From Sphaerochaeta sp032144095 (GTDB lineage: Bacteria; Spirochaetota; Spirochaetia; Sphaerochaetales; Sphaerochaetaceae): a stretch of 64,000 nt of DNA. Below the pieces are notes generated by a model. That model was not told the DNA's origin. It did not search any database and saw only the letters and a program-made list of their open reading frames with translations. Where the stretch lies: contig NZ_JAVSNJ010000001.1 of the NCBI RefSeq assembly GCF_032144095.1, forward strand, positions 124,001-188,000, in the 5' to 3' direction. The position numbers and the translations under genes were made by a program. Shown piece after piece: positions 1 to 7,925 of the stretch. Numbering within the stretch: position 1 is the first letter of the stretch; each line of letters begins with the position of its first letter.

Positions 1-375
1 GTCTCTCTGGTGACCGAGCGTTTGGAGAAGGGGGAGGTTTGCGAATACTTCTTCCAGTTTGCCGAATGTGGCTCAGAGGTCAGGGGGTATACCTGTTTTG
101 GGCCCATACCGGGGACCAAGAGCAGCTATGACCTCTACTGGATAGCGGTCGATATGGCCTTTAGGGGTAAGGGCCTCGGTACAAAGCTCCTTGTCCAGAC
201 AGAACTGGAGATCGACAGGAGAGGGGGAAACCGTGTCTATATCGAGACTTCCTCGACCGAACTCTACTTCCCAACCCGTTCATTCTACGAACGGAACGGG
301 TATCTTCTGGAAGCTGAACTGAAGGACTACTACGCCCCCGGTGACAATAAGCTTATCTATGTGAAGGCTTGGTAG
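1..375 (+). CDS. GNAT family N-acetyltransferase, 5' end outside window
   Basis: The reading frame is open to the left edge, so the true start is probably upstream; the first possible start inside the window is a GTG at 10. The visible part holds the acetyl-CoA binding half of a GNAT fold: a beta-4 segment (LYWIAVD) followed by the pyrophosphate-binding loop of the RGKGLGTKLL type, then a C-terminal NGY beta-bulge region. GNATs move an acetyl group from acetyl-CoA to an amine; the substrate cannot be read from sequence. A second GNAT follows 9 bp downstream on the same strand, so the two are probably co-transcribed. Family call is firm, function is open. Confidence 0.8.
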   Translation, partial: VSLVTERLEKGEVCEYFFQFAECGSEVRGYTCFGPIPGTKSSYDLYWIAVDMAFRGKGLGTKLLVQTELEIDRRGGNRVYIETSSTELYFPTRSFYERNGYLLEAELKDYYAPGDNKLIYVKAW

Positions 376-384
376 GAAGATCAT

Positions 385-843
385 ATGCCAACTATTGTAG
401 CGTACCAGCATACTGGGGATATCATAGACAAGGAAACTGTCATCACCCTGATCCAGGAGCAGATGGCATTCATCGGCTACCAACAGAGCAGGGAAGAGGT
501 CGAGGCAGAGGTCAACAATGCCATGAAGAAAGAGAGCCGTTCAGCTCTCTTTGTTGCATATGAGGGCGGTAGCACTGCCATAGGATTTGCCTACGGCAAT
601 ATCTGCTCTGGCTTGGAAACCGGAGGTGACTACTTCTGGTTGAATGAGCTTTATGTGTCGGAGAGTTGCCGCAAGCAGGGGCTGGGGTCGGACCTGTTGG
701 GGTTTGTGCGGACCTGGTCCCAGGAAATGGGATGTGGATACCTGGCCATGGTAACCCATCCAAACAACAAAAAAGCCCAGGCCCTCTATCAGGAACTGGG
801 CTTTGAATTGGAGAAGCTGGTCTGGGTCGACAAGTACCTCTGA
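385..843 (+). CDS. GNAT family N-acetyltransferase
   Basis: 152 residues, the usual length of a single-domain GNAT. The acetyl-CoA loop CRKQGLGSDLL sits near residues 95-105 after a beta-4 strand (FWLNELYVS), and the C-terminal N-x-KAQALYQELGF segment is the typical helix alpha-4/beta-6 region. An AGGAAG site precedes the ATG. It directly follows another GNAT gene and its stop codon abuts the stop codon of the convergent ATP-grasp gene with no spacer. Substrate unknown; many such enzymes act on small amines or antibiotics, but nothing here decides that. Confidence 0.85.
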   Translation: MPTIVAYQHTGDIIDKETVITLIQEQMAFIGYQQSREEVEAEVNNAMKKESRSALFVAYEGGSTAIGFAYGNICSGLETGGDYFWLNELYVSESCRKQGLGSDLLGFVRTWSQEMGCGYLAMVTHPNNKKAQALYQELGFELEKLVWVDKYL

Positions 844-1821
844 CTAGCGTACCTGCTCTACAATACCCTGGACCAAGTCATCGAAGGAGAAACCTCCCTC
901 CAGGGCCAGGTGGTAGAATCCGTAGAAGCTGGGGTTGCAGTTGACCTCCAGCACCCATGGCTTGCCTCTCTCATCAATGCGAAAGTCAACACGGGCGTAG
1001 CCGGTGAGGTCGAAGGCTTTCCAGCAGGCCCTCGCTATCTGGGTAAGCTCCTCCAGCAGGGGGAGGTCACGCTCATCAGCTTGATACTTTGCTACGATGT
1101 GTTCAAACCCAAATGAGTTTTCTGTCCATTTGGCATCATAGGTGATGATCTTCTCTTTCTTGTGCTCTTCATACCCCTGGAACACCCATTCATATGGGGT
1201 GAGGACCGTGCAGGCCTCCTGCATTCCATGCATGCATGCGGTGAACTCCCTGCCCTCGATGAAGGCTTCTGCAAAGCAGGCACTCCCCAGGGCCTCTTCC
1301 TTCTGTTGCAGTGCAAGCAGAGTAGCCTTACCATCCACGATCGAACTCTCGTCCAAGCCTATGGAGGCATCTTCCGAAATGGGCTTGATGATGAACCGTT
1401 TGATGGACCTGTCCTGAAGGGCTTCCGTCTCCCCCTTGCAGATCCAGGGTGGGGTAGCGATTCCTGCAGCCTTGAGCAGCCGTTTTGCAAGCATCTTGTT
1501 TGTCGTAAGGTAGAGGTTGTGCAGGGAACAGCCGGTATAGGGAAGGCCCATGTGTTCGAGAATCCCCGGGACGAGGTAGGCAAGGTTTTCTTCTGCTGGG
1601 GCAGAGTCGACCAGGTTGAATACCAGAAGGGGATGGGAGCTGTTCATGGTCTCCAGCATGGAAAGGCTCTCCATGGAAAAAGGAACCATAAGGGTCTTGT
1701 ACCCTTTGGCTTGCAGGATTTCTGCAACCCATTTGGCTTGTCTCTCTATGTCCAGGACATCCTCAGGACTATCCTGTCTGACTTGGTTGTGAAGAATGAT
1801 GATGGTGTGGTCTGTATACAT
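844..1821 (-). CDS. ATP-grasp ligase of the D-alanine-D-alanine ligase type
   Basis: 325 residues with the ATP-grasp order: an N-terminal Rossmann-like part, a central ATP-binding part with NKMLAKRLLKAAG and FIIKPISEDASIG (the lysine and glycine loop that grip ATP), and a C-terminal metal-binding segment RVDFRIDERG...VLEVNCNPSF, where the acidic and Asn residues bind Mg-ATP. D-Ala-D-Ala ligases of peptidoglycan synthesis share this layout, but the protein is a divergent member and no ddl/mur neighbours are present, so another carboxylate-amine ligase is possible. Start supported by AAGGA five bases before the ATG. Converges on the GNAT gene with zero spacing. Confidence 0.8.
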   Translation of the reverse strand: MYTDHTIIILHNQVRQDSPEDVLDIERQAKWVAEILQAKGYKTLMVPFSMESLSMLETMNSSHPLLVFNLVDSAPAEENLAYLVPGILEHMGLPYTGCSLHNLYLTTNKMLAKRLLKAAGIATPPWICKGETEALQDRSIKRFIIKPISEDASIGLDESSIVDGKATLLALQQKEEALGSACFAEAFIEGREFTACMHGMQEACTVLTPYEWVFQGYEEHKKEKIITYDAKWTENSFGFEHIVAKYQADERDLPLLEELTQIARACWKAFDLTGYARVDFRIDERGKPWVLEVNCNPSFYGFYHLALEGGFSFDDLVQGIVEQVR

Positions 1822-2010
1822 GATATCCTTATAGGAAAAATAGTTGTATAGCCTATAGTTCTATTCTGTCCAATTTTTGTCAAGCAGAGGGAATGAGGAA
1901 AGGGAGAAAGATTCGTGGCTGCTCTGCCACTGCTTGATTCCAGTTCCTGGATAGGGTCAATTCTGCCTGAATGGATACACCCTTGTTCCTCGTATTGGCT
2001 CAAGGATTCT

Positions 2011-3366
2011 TCACAACGGGGGCAAGGTTTCCTTGGTTTTCATCCAGTCCACAGAGAAGTAGTAGATGATGAATACCATGGCGCTGAGAAGCCAGGTGAT
2101 GGGGTGGGCCCAATAGACGACACGGATGTCCATCAAAAACAACAGGCCAATCTTGATGTAGAGCACCCTTACAATGCACCAGAAGGTCAGCATGACTACC
2201 ATGGGCACCATGGATTTCCCAGCCCCTCTGAAGAGCCCTGCCATGACATGGGAGAGGGCCAGGGCAAAGAGGAATAGGGATGATATCCTCGACTTCTGCA
2301 CCCCGAATGCGATGATGTCCGGGTTCTGGCTGAAGAGGGCCACCAACGGGGCTGCATAGAGATAGAGGAGGATCCCGATCGACTCTGACAGGATCATGGC
2401 AAAGATGATGCCGAACCGTATCCCTTTCTTTACCCTCTCGTGCTCCCTTGCCCCGATGTTCTGGCCGGTAAAGGTTGTCATTGCCAAGGCAAAGCTGGTG
2501 ATGGGGATGAGGGCAAAGCCCTGGATCCTCATGAAGGCTCCGGTACCTGCCATGGCTGTTGCGCCAAACAGGTTGACACTCGACTGGACAAAGACATTTG
2601 CCAGTGAGGTTACGGAGTTCTGGATGCCTGACGGGATGCCCAACCTAAGGATCTTTGAGAGGAATCCCTTTTTGAATCCAATATGCCTAAGTTCAACTCT
2701 GACAATCTCCCTTGAGGTCAAAAGAAGGCGGAAGGAGAGGACGACGCTCACCGTTTGGCTGATGATGGTTGCATAGGCGGTCCCTGCAATGCCCATCTTG
2801 AAGCCCACCACAAACACCAGGTCCAATACAATGTTGAGAGCCGCTGCGATGATGAGGAAATAGAGTGGGTGCCTGCTGTCCCCGACAGCTTGGAGGATCC
2901 CTGCCGCACAGTTGTAGAGCACTACCGCCCCAATTCCCAAGAAATATATATGTACGTAGATTTCTGCTTCGTCGAAGACATCGGCAGGAGTTCCCATCCA
3001 GGTCAGGATGACTGGGGAGAAGAAGTAACCAATGATGGTCAAAAGAAGTCCACTTACCAGACTGAATGCAATCGAGGTGTGGACCGCCTCTCGTACCGAA
3101 TGCAGATCCCCTGCCCCATAGAAGGTGGATATTACCACCCCGGCTCCGACGAAGACGCCCTGCACAAGCCCGATCAGCAGGAAGATCAGCGAACCACAGG
3201 AGGTGATCGCAGCAAGGGCCTCTGTGCCAACGAAGTTTCCCACCACAAGGGAGTCTGCCGTATTGTAGAGTTGTTGGAAGAGGGTGCCTAAGAATATGGG
3301 GATGGCAAAACGGATAATATGTCCTTGGATTGGCCCCGTTGTCATCAGTTTCGCCTGTCTGCTCAT
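2011..3366 (-). CDS. MATE family efflux transporter
   Basis: A multi-pass membrane protein with about 12 hydrophobic segments and the MATE N-terminal pattern (TTGPI..., then FAIPIFLGTLFQQLYNTADSL). MATE proteins export organic cations or drugs in exchange for Na+ or H+. The frame is open to a further ATG at 3507, but that extension of 47 residues is not hydrophobic and has no family look. The MSRQAKLMTTGP start at 3366 places the first conserved motif at the usual distance from the N-terminus. Neither start has a strong Shine-Dalgarno site. It lies upstream of, and in the same direction as, the ATP-grasp gene, separated by about 190 bp. Confidence 0.85.
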   Translation of the reverse strand: MSRQAKLMTTGPIQGHIIRFAIPIFLGTLFQQLYNTADSLVVGNFVGTEALAAITSCGSLIFLLIGLVQGVFVGAGVVISTFYGAGDLHSVREAVHTSIAFSLVSGLLLTIIGYFFSPVILTWMGTPADVFDEAEIYVHIYFLGIGAVVLYNCAAGILQAVGDSRHPLYFLIIAAALNIVLDLVFVVGFKMGIAGTAYATIISQTVSVVLSFRLLLTSREIVRVELRHIGFKKGFLSKILRLGIPSGIQNSVTSLANVFVQSSVNLFGATAMAGTGAFMRIQGFALIPITSFALAMTTFTGQNIGAREHERVKKGIRFGIIFAMILSESIGILLYLYAAPLVALFSQNPDIIAFGVQKSRISSLFLFALALSHVMAGLFRGAGKSMVPMVVMLTFWCIVRVLYIKIGLLFLMDIRVVYWAHPITWLLSAMVFIIYYFSVDWMKTKETLPPL

Positions 3367-3579
3367 AGAGTGACTGTAGTCCAATTGGGGAAGGTGTGCA
3401 AGCAAGATTTTGCAGGCCGATAGTGGCAGGAGCCAATATTTCGATTGTTTGTGCTCCTCCATCGGGATGGGGATAAAAACCCCTGTCCAGGTCTCTCTCT
3501 TTGCCATGGAAAAGTGAATTGAGCACTATGTCATTGAACAGAGGAGCGATAGGTCCACCTCTCCAAAAGAGATCGCCAT

Positions 3580-3628
3580 AGGGTTAGGGGAACCTTCTTG
3601 CCCCACAGTTTTCCTTGCGCCTAACCCT
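3580..3628. promoter_or_regulatory. Inverted repeat in the intergenic region before the HD-domain gene
   Basis: AGGGTTAGG (3580-3588) and CCTAACCCT (3620-3628) are perfect 9-base arms; a second short pairing GGAA/TTCC inside would extend the stem. It lies 36 bp before the HD gene ATG on the plus strand, so it could be a leader structure of that gene. No polyU follows. Role unknown. Confidence 0.4.
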
Positions 3629-3663
3629 CGGGTGTGTTTCAATTCCCCTAGAGAGGAACGTAC

Positions 3664-4176
3664 ATGGAACAGACCATTCTGCTTGCTACACTACTGGATC
3701 ACACCATCGCCTATGACTCACCCGATGCAAGACGCATCGCCCACCTCGTAAAGGTGCATGGCTACGCTAGGGCGATAGGGGTACTGGAAGGCCTTGATGC
3801 CAACACCCTTCTGATACTGGAAGCCTCTGCCATCGTCCATGACATTGGGATCAAGGTGTGTGAAGAGAAGTACGAAGGAAAATCCAGTGGGAAACTGCAG
3901 GAGCTTGAGGGCCCTCCCATAGCAAGGGAGCTGCTTGCCAAACTCCATAAGTTCAGCCCAGCGGTTATCGACCGGGTTGCGTTCCTGGTGGGACACCATC
4001 ATACCTACACCGATATCCAGGGCCTGGACTACCAGATCCTCATCGAGAGCGACTTTCTGGTAAATCTCCAGGAGAAGCCCACGCCCAAGGAAACGTTCAG
4101 GAAAGTGTATGAGGAGATCTTCTGTACCGAGAGCGGCAAGCGGTTCTTCCGAAATATGTTTGCCAATGAGCTCTGA
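3664..4176 (+). CDS. HD domain protein, predicted metal-dependent phosphohydrolase
   Basis: 170 residues. The HD signature is visible: H near residue 27 (RIAHLVKVHGYA), the HDIG pair near residue 58 (AIVHDIGI), then GHHH near 108-112 and a later Asp, the metal-ligand set of the HD superfamily. Such proteins hydrolyse phosphomonoesters or nucleotides such as (p)ppGpp, cyclic dinucleotides or dNTPs. This single-domain form gives no substrate. GAGAGGA precedes the ATG. It appears to be a monocistronic unit. Confidence 0.85.
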   Translation: MEQTILLATLLDHTIAYDSPDARRIAHLVKVHGYARAIGVLEGLDANTLLILEASAIVHDIGIKVCEEKYEGKSSGKLQELEGPPIARELLAKLHKFSPAVIDRVAFLVGHHHTYTDIQGLDYQILIESDFLVNLQEKPTPKETFRKVYEEIFCTESGKRFFRNMFANEL

Positions 4177-4189
4177 TCATCATCCTTCC

Positions 4190-4655
4190 CTATAGCTCAA
4201 GTTCCAGAAAATAGGCCAGCACCGTGTCGGGAAGAACATGCTCCATCGCCTCAGCCTATCCTTACTGTCCATCCTAAGGCTGTTTGTCAGGAAGTATTCG
4301 ATAAGCCGATGCTCTCTCTGTAGCTGCAAGGCCAGGTGCAGGTCCCTCCGCCTGAGATTTACGGTGGGGGAGTTGGATGGTGAATTTTGCAACGGAAAAA
4401 GTAAGCTTCTGTTTTTCCCCCTGCATTTCTTCCCTTGCAAACCCTCTAGGGAAAAACTCTATTGCAATCTGGGAGAATAGGCCGCACTTCCCTGCAAAGG
4501 GATCGCCTGCAACCTTGATCGTATTAATCGCTCTGAAATCTGCAAGAATGTGTACGGCAGAGGTTACCGCATCAAAAACTGTCCCTTCTGAAGCTTTTCA
4601 GGAATCAGTTGACAGATCTCCGGTTCGGGACGTAGAGTGTAACTGTTTATGAACG
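4190..4655 (-). pseudogene. Unrecognised gene broken by at least three frameshifts
   Basis: No intact reading frame, yet the minus strand carries four consecutive coding-like pieces in different frames. They begin with RPEPEICQLIPEK, continue as ASEGTVFDAVTSAVHILADF...AKFTIQLP, then TVNLRRRDLHLALQLQREHR...MDSKD, and end AEAMEHVLPDTVLAYFLELEL-stop at 4190. The shifts fall at an AAAA tract (about 4590), a run of five C (about 4372) and near 4240. Stitched together they give about 150 residues of plausible globular protein. The 5' end would run towards the nfeD gene, so it may also be truncated. I do not recognise the family. Homopolymer positions mean sequencing error is an alternative to real decay. 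Confidence 0.55.
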
Positions 4656-4698
4656 GTGAACTTGTTTGCTTTTTCTTTCCGAATCAAAGGGGTGTTGT

Positions 4699-5130
4699 AT
4701 GAATGTCTGGTGGTTGTTTGTGACAGTTGGTATTCTTCTTATGGCCCTGGAAGCCTTCACGCCAGGGTTCATCATCATGTGGTTTGGCCTTGCCTTTATC
4801 GTTGCGGCAATCCCTGTCTACCTGCAGGCCTCCACATCGGTCGTGCTCCTTACCTTCGCCATCACGCTGCTGCTCCTTACGGTTTTCGTCAGGAGGATTT
4901 TCGTCAACTCCCGATCAAAAAATAGAGGCTTCCGTACAAATTCCCAGAGCCTTCTCGGTGAGAAGGGTGTCGTTGTCGAAGAGATCAATCCCACCAAGGG
5001 CTCGGGAAGGGTGAGGGTCCACAAGGAAGTGTGGACAGCCATAGCAAAGGATAGTGAGGTCATTGCTGTCGGCCAGACCATTGTGGTCCTACAGATCGAT
5101 GGGGTGAAGCTTGTGGTAGGAAAGGAGTGA
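4699..5130 (+). CDS. NfeD-like membrane protein
   Basis: About 143 residues: two or three N-terminal membrane segments (LFVTVGILLMALEAF, IIMWFGLAFIVAAIPVYL, SVVLLTFAITLLLLTVFV) followed by an OB-fold domain (GEKGVVVEEINPTKGSGRVRVHKEVWTA in pieces) as in the short NfeD proteins. The ATG at 4699 has AAGGGG upstream; an ATG at 4666 has no such site. NfeD proteins work with SPFH/stomatin partners at the membrane. Here the SPFH gene starts 4 bp after this stop, the classic pairing, so the two are an operon and probably form one membrane microdomain complex. Confidence 0.9.
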   Translation: MNVWWLFVTVGILLMALEAFTPGFIIMWFGLAFIVAAIPVYLQASTSVVLLTFAITLLLLTVFVRRIFVNSRSKNRGFRTNSQSLLGEKGVVVEEINPTKGSGRVRVHKEVWTAIAKDSEVIAVGQTIVVLQIDGVKLVVGKE

Positions 5131-5134
5131 GTCC

Positions 5135-6166
5135 ATGGAATCGTTCTATGTAATCGGTGCTGTTACCTTGTTTGTCATCATCATCGTGCTCAAGGGTATC
5201 AAGCAGGTGCCCCAAGGCCAGGCTGTCATCATTGAGCGGCTTGGAAAGTATGTGAAGACCCTTGATTCCGGGATTAACTTCATTATCCCCTTCCTTGACA
5301 AGAAGCGGTATGTGAAGCACCTGAACTACAAGCCGGAGAAGATCTCCGACTACAATGTGGACCTGAGGGAACAGGTATATGACATCCCTTCGCAATCGGT
5401 GATCACCCGGGACAACATCAGCCTCACGGTGGATACCCTCATTTTCTATCAGATTGTCGAGCCCCATAAGGCCTGCTATGAGATCAGCGACCTGATCATG
5501 GGCATCAGGGAACTGTCGAAGACCACGATGCGTAACATCTTCGGTGAGATGGACCTTGATGTAAGCCTCTCCTCGCGTGATACCGCTAACCAGAAACTGC
5601 GTGGCATCCTCGATGAGGCGACTGACAAGTGGGGAGTGAAGATACTCCGCGTTGAGATCCAGGACATCATCCCCCCGACAGACCTGAAGGAGGATATGGA
5701 GCGCCAGATGAAGGCTGAACGTACCCGTAGGCAGGAGGTCACCATTGCTGAGGGGAAGAAGCAGGCAGCTATCCTTGAAGCCGAAGGCATCAAGCAAAGC
5801 CTCATCCTCAATGCCCAAGGGGAGTCAGAGTCCCGCATCATGAAGGCCGATGCCTATAAGATGGAGAAGATTCTCCTGGCAGAAGGGGAGTCCGAGGCCA
5901 TACGTCTGGTCCAGCTGGCCAAGGCTGTGGGCCTCGATGCCGTCCGTAAGGTATATTCTGAAGGAAAGGGAGCGGACAACCTTCTGATGATGGAGGTGCT
6001 TCGTTCGCAGAATGAGATTGCCAAGGACCTTGCCAACGGTTCGAGCCATAAAATCTTCCTACCCACTGAGGTTGCTGGCCTGTTTGGTTCCATTGGAGGT
6101 ATCCAGGAGCTTCTTGCTACCCGCGATGCGTTCAGGAAGGCGGACCAGACAGAGTCCAAGGCATAG
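5135..6166 (+). CDS. SPFH/Band 7 (stomatin/paraslipin-like) membrane protein
   Basis: 343 residues: one N-terminal membrane anchor (VIGAVTLFVIIIVLKGI) and then a Band 7 domain beginning with the VPQGQAVIIERLGKYVKTL motif. A long charged helix rich in Glu/Ala/Lys (residues about 190-260, QMKAERTRRQEV... AEGESEAIRL) would form the coiled coil of the oligomeric cage. Length and motif order match the paraslipin/QmcA type. GGAAAGGAG precedes the ATG. It follows nfeD by 4 bp. In other bacteria such pairs organise membrane microdomains and regulate membrane proteases; here the client is unknown. Confidence 0.9.
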   Translation: MESFYVIGAVTLFVIIIVLKGIKQVPQGQAVIIERLGKYVKTLDSGINFIIPFLDKKRYVKHLNYKPEKISDYNVDLREQVYDIPSQSVITRDNISLTVDTLIFYQIVEPHKACYEISDLIMGIRELSKTTMRNIFGEMDLDVSLSSRDTANQKLRGILDEATDKWGVKILRVEIQDIIPPTDLKEDMERQMKAERTRRQEVTIAEGKKQAAILEAEGIKQSLILNAQGESESRIMKADAYKMEKILLAEGESEAIRLVQLAKAVGLDAVRKVYSEGKGADNLLMMEVLRSQNEIAKDLANGSSHKIFLPTEVAGLFGSIGGIQELLATRDAFRKADQTESKA

Positions 6167-6191
6167 CTTTAGGAAGGATATATACAAGGAA

Positions 6192-6227
6192 CAATGGCCT
6201 CACGATCCAAAGGATGCGAGGCCATTG
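6192..6227. terminator. Stem-loop between convergent genes
   Basis: CAATGGCCTC (6192-6201) pairs with GAGGCCATTG (6218-6227), and a nested ATCC/GGAT pair shortens the loop. It sits between the convergent SPFH and amidohydrolase genes. There is no strong U-tract on either strand, so it is a likely but not classical bidirectional terminator. Confidence 0.55.
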
Positions 6228-6247
6228 CTCACTACATAGCTCTTACG

Positions 6248-7141
6248 CTAGAAGTACAACCTCAGTGCATTGTCGTGGAATACAGCCTGCTGCTCCTTTT
6301 CGCTGAAAACAGGGAGCAGGTAGTCAAGGAGCTGCTCATAGCTGTGGTGTACCAACGTTGAAGGGGCATCGGTTCCCCACATCAGGTGATCGGCTCCGAC
6401 CAGGTCCTTTGCAACGGTGGTGAACTGCTGGGCTGTGGGGAAGGGGTAGGCTTCAGGGCGTACCTTCCAGTGGAGGGCGGCGAGGTCAAAATGGATGTTC
6501 TCCCGTTTCATTGTTGGCAGGCCTTCCTGCAGCTGCTGGAGATGTTGGCGCCTGGGGGACATCAGGTGACAGACTACGATGTCCATTGCAGGGAAGGCAT
6601 CTGCTATGGCCCTGATAGCCTTGGGCTGGTTGCTTCCGTCGCCGGGACTGCCCAGATCGAAGACTAGCATCCCCTGTTTTGCGGCGATCTGTTCATAGAA
6701 GCCCATCATCAGGGGATTGTCCAGGGCGAAATCGGGGTGGCTTCCCATGATGCCGCATCCGACAGACATCTCAAACTTGAAGATGTGGAAGGAGTTGAGA
6801 AGGTTGTCGAGGATTCTCTGGGCATTGCGACACCATGGGTCAAAGGTTGCCGCACCTGCAAACCGGGTAGGGTGGCTCTGGCAAACCTGGTGGATGTAGT
6901 CATTGGCGAAGCCCAGGAACCCACCTTGCAGCAATACCGCTTTCTCGACATCGTGCTTGTCCATGATGGAGAGCAGGGTATCGGCAGTGAAGGAGGTATC
7001 CCCATAGCCTGGGGGGATGATGTCGACAACCTCGCCTGTTGCCCAGCGGGCTTTCCCCCCTCCGATGGCACGAAGCTCCCCATCCGAGCCAAAACCACAG
7101 AGCTGTTCAAATACATGGGCATGGGCATCGATTATCCGCAT
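6248..7141 (-). CDS. Amidohydrolase-family metal-dependent TIM-barrel hydrolase
   Basis: About 297 residues. The N-terminal IDAHAHVF gives the first two His ligands, FEMSVGCG lies mid-barrel, VVCHLMSP supplies another His, and the C-terminal LMWGTDAPST carries the catalytic Asp. This is the pattern of the amidohydrolase_2 (PF04909) group, which covers decarboxylases and lactonases. The second ATG (7141) is preferred because AGGAG stands 8 bases from it but only 2 bases from the ATG at 7147. The gene stands alone, so the substrate is not indicated. A gene-poor stretch lies upstream. Confidence 0.8.
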   Translation of the reverse strand: MRIIDAHAHVFEQLCGFGSDGELRAIGGGKARWATGEVVDIIPPGYGDTSFTADTLLSIMDKHDVEKAVLLQGGFLGFANDYIHQVCQSHPTRFAGAATFDPWCRNAQRILDNLLNSFHIFKFEMSVGCGIMGSHPDFALDNPLMMGFYEQIAAKQGMLVFDLGSPGDGSNQPKAIRAIADAFPAMDIVVCHLMSPRRQHLQQLQEGLPTMKRENIHFDLAALHWKVRPEAYPFPTAQQFTTVAKDLVGADHLMWGTDAPSTLVHHSYEQLLDYLLPVFSEKEQQAVFHDNALRLYF

Positions 7142-7423
7142 AGTCATTTCTCCTCTTCAAGGGTAAGGCTACAAGTCCTCCAGGGAGCTGTCAACAAGGC
7201 TTTTGTTGCCTGAAGGATAAGAAATGATACCCTTATGGACAACTGGCATGGCCTACCGGTGAGATGCTGCAATAAAGGACAGAACACCAAATGCAGGTTT
7301 GGAGGTAGGGCTTAGCTCTCCAGGAAAGAAGTATAGGAGACAATTTTTCCATACAGTTGGCTATATAATGGTCCCTTTAAGAGTAGGTCTGTCAGTTTCT
7401 TCTTTCCAGGAAAAAGGTTACCT
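7142..7423. other. Intergenic stretch with no gene seen
   Basis: No open frame with a ribosome site or recognisable product. Its right part (from about 7332) is the beginning of a segment repeated at 12282-12513, here lying just downstream of the stop of a broken PHP gene copy. Confidence 0.5.
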
Positions 7424-7563
7424 CTACAGGTAGATGGGGTTGCTATATGCCACCTTTCCATTAGCATCTATGCACTCCACCCTGACATACTCCCTGTTTC
7501 CACATAGTGGGATGGAGAATCCTGTCAGGTTCGATCCGATCTTTCTGATGTAGTTGCGTCGCT
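7332..7563 (-). repeat. Diverged copy of the 3' end and downstream flank of the PHP gene (copy A)
   Basis: Reading 7332-7563 beside 12282-12513 shows the same sequence with scattered substitutions (roughly nine in ten bases alike by eye), covering about 90 bp beyond the stop codon and the last 45 codons. The two copies are in the same orientation and enclose the chvE-mmsA-mmsB importer. The divergence means the duplication is not recent. Confidence 0.75.
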
Positions 7564-7685
7564 CAAGTCTTGTATATTTGGTTTTCACTCTGAGGACGGT
7601 ACGTTCAGCAACACCACCAAGGATGGTGAAACCATCGATGGTCCCTCATCGTCGTAGAGCCCCTCAGAAGCGAGACGCACGTATC
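7424..7685 (-). pseudogene. 3' remnant of a PHP-domain metallohydrolase gene
   Basis: The minus strand encodes ERRNYIRKIGSNLTGF, CGNREYVRVECIDA and AYSNPIYL-stop, nearly the same as the C-terminus of the split PHP gene at 12371. Upstream the similarity continues (ASEGLYDDEG, then TIDGFTILGGVAERTVLRV) but needs one frame change at about 7645, and no N-terminal part follows. It is a truncated, frameshifted paralogue. Between 7690 and 7860 I see nothing further that is convincing. Confidence 0.65.
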
Positions 7686-7865
7686 CCTAGCTACTTCCAG
7701 AAGCTAGGTTGTTGGTAAGATCGAACCAATTCTTGGTTCAGCTCAGACATCTAGATTTCCTTGTTTCCCTACATGGCCAAGGAAAGTCCTTTGATCCTGA
7801 AACCGAACATGTAATCAAATACGTTTCATATAACAAATCGCCGGCTCAGAAATGAGCTGGGTTAT

Positions 7866-7903
7866 TATGACCCCTGCGAATCACACAATTCACAGGGGTC
7901 ATA
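7866..7903 (-). terminator. Stem-loop after the mmsB gene
   Basis: TATGACCCCTG (7866-7876) and CAGGGGTCATA (7893-7903) form a perfect 11-bp stem just beyond the mmsB stop on the minus strand. A GCTCA-GAAA-TGAGC hairpin follows at about 7844-7857. There is no long U-tract. Probably the end of the importer transcript. Confidence 0.6.
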
Positions 7904-7925
7904 TAGATGCAACTCTTCTATGGAT

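Noticed and set aside
5060..5818. Minus-strand open frame of 252 codons opposite the SPFH gene
   Set aside because: The plus strand encodes a clear Band 7 protein coupled to nfeD; the antisense frame has no ribosome site.
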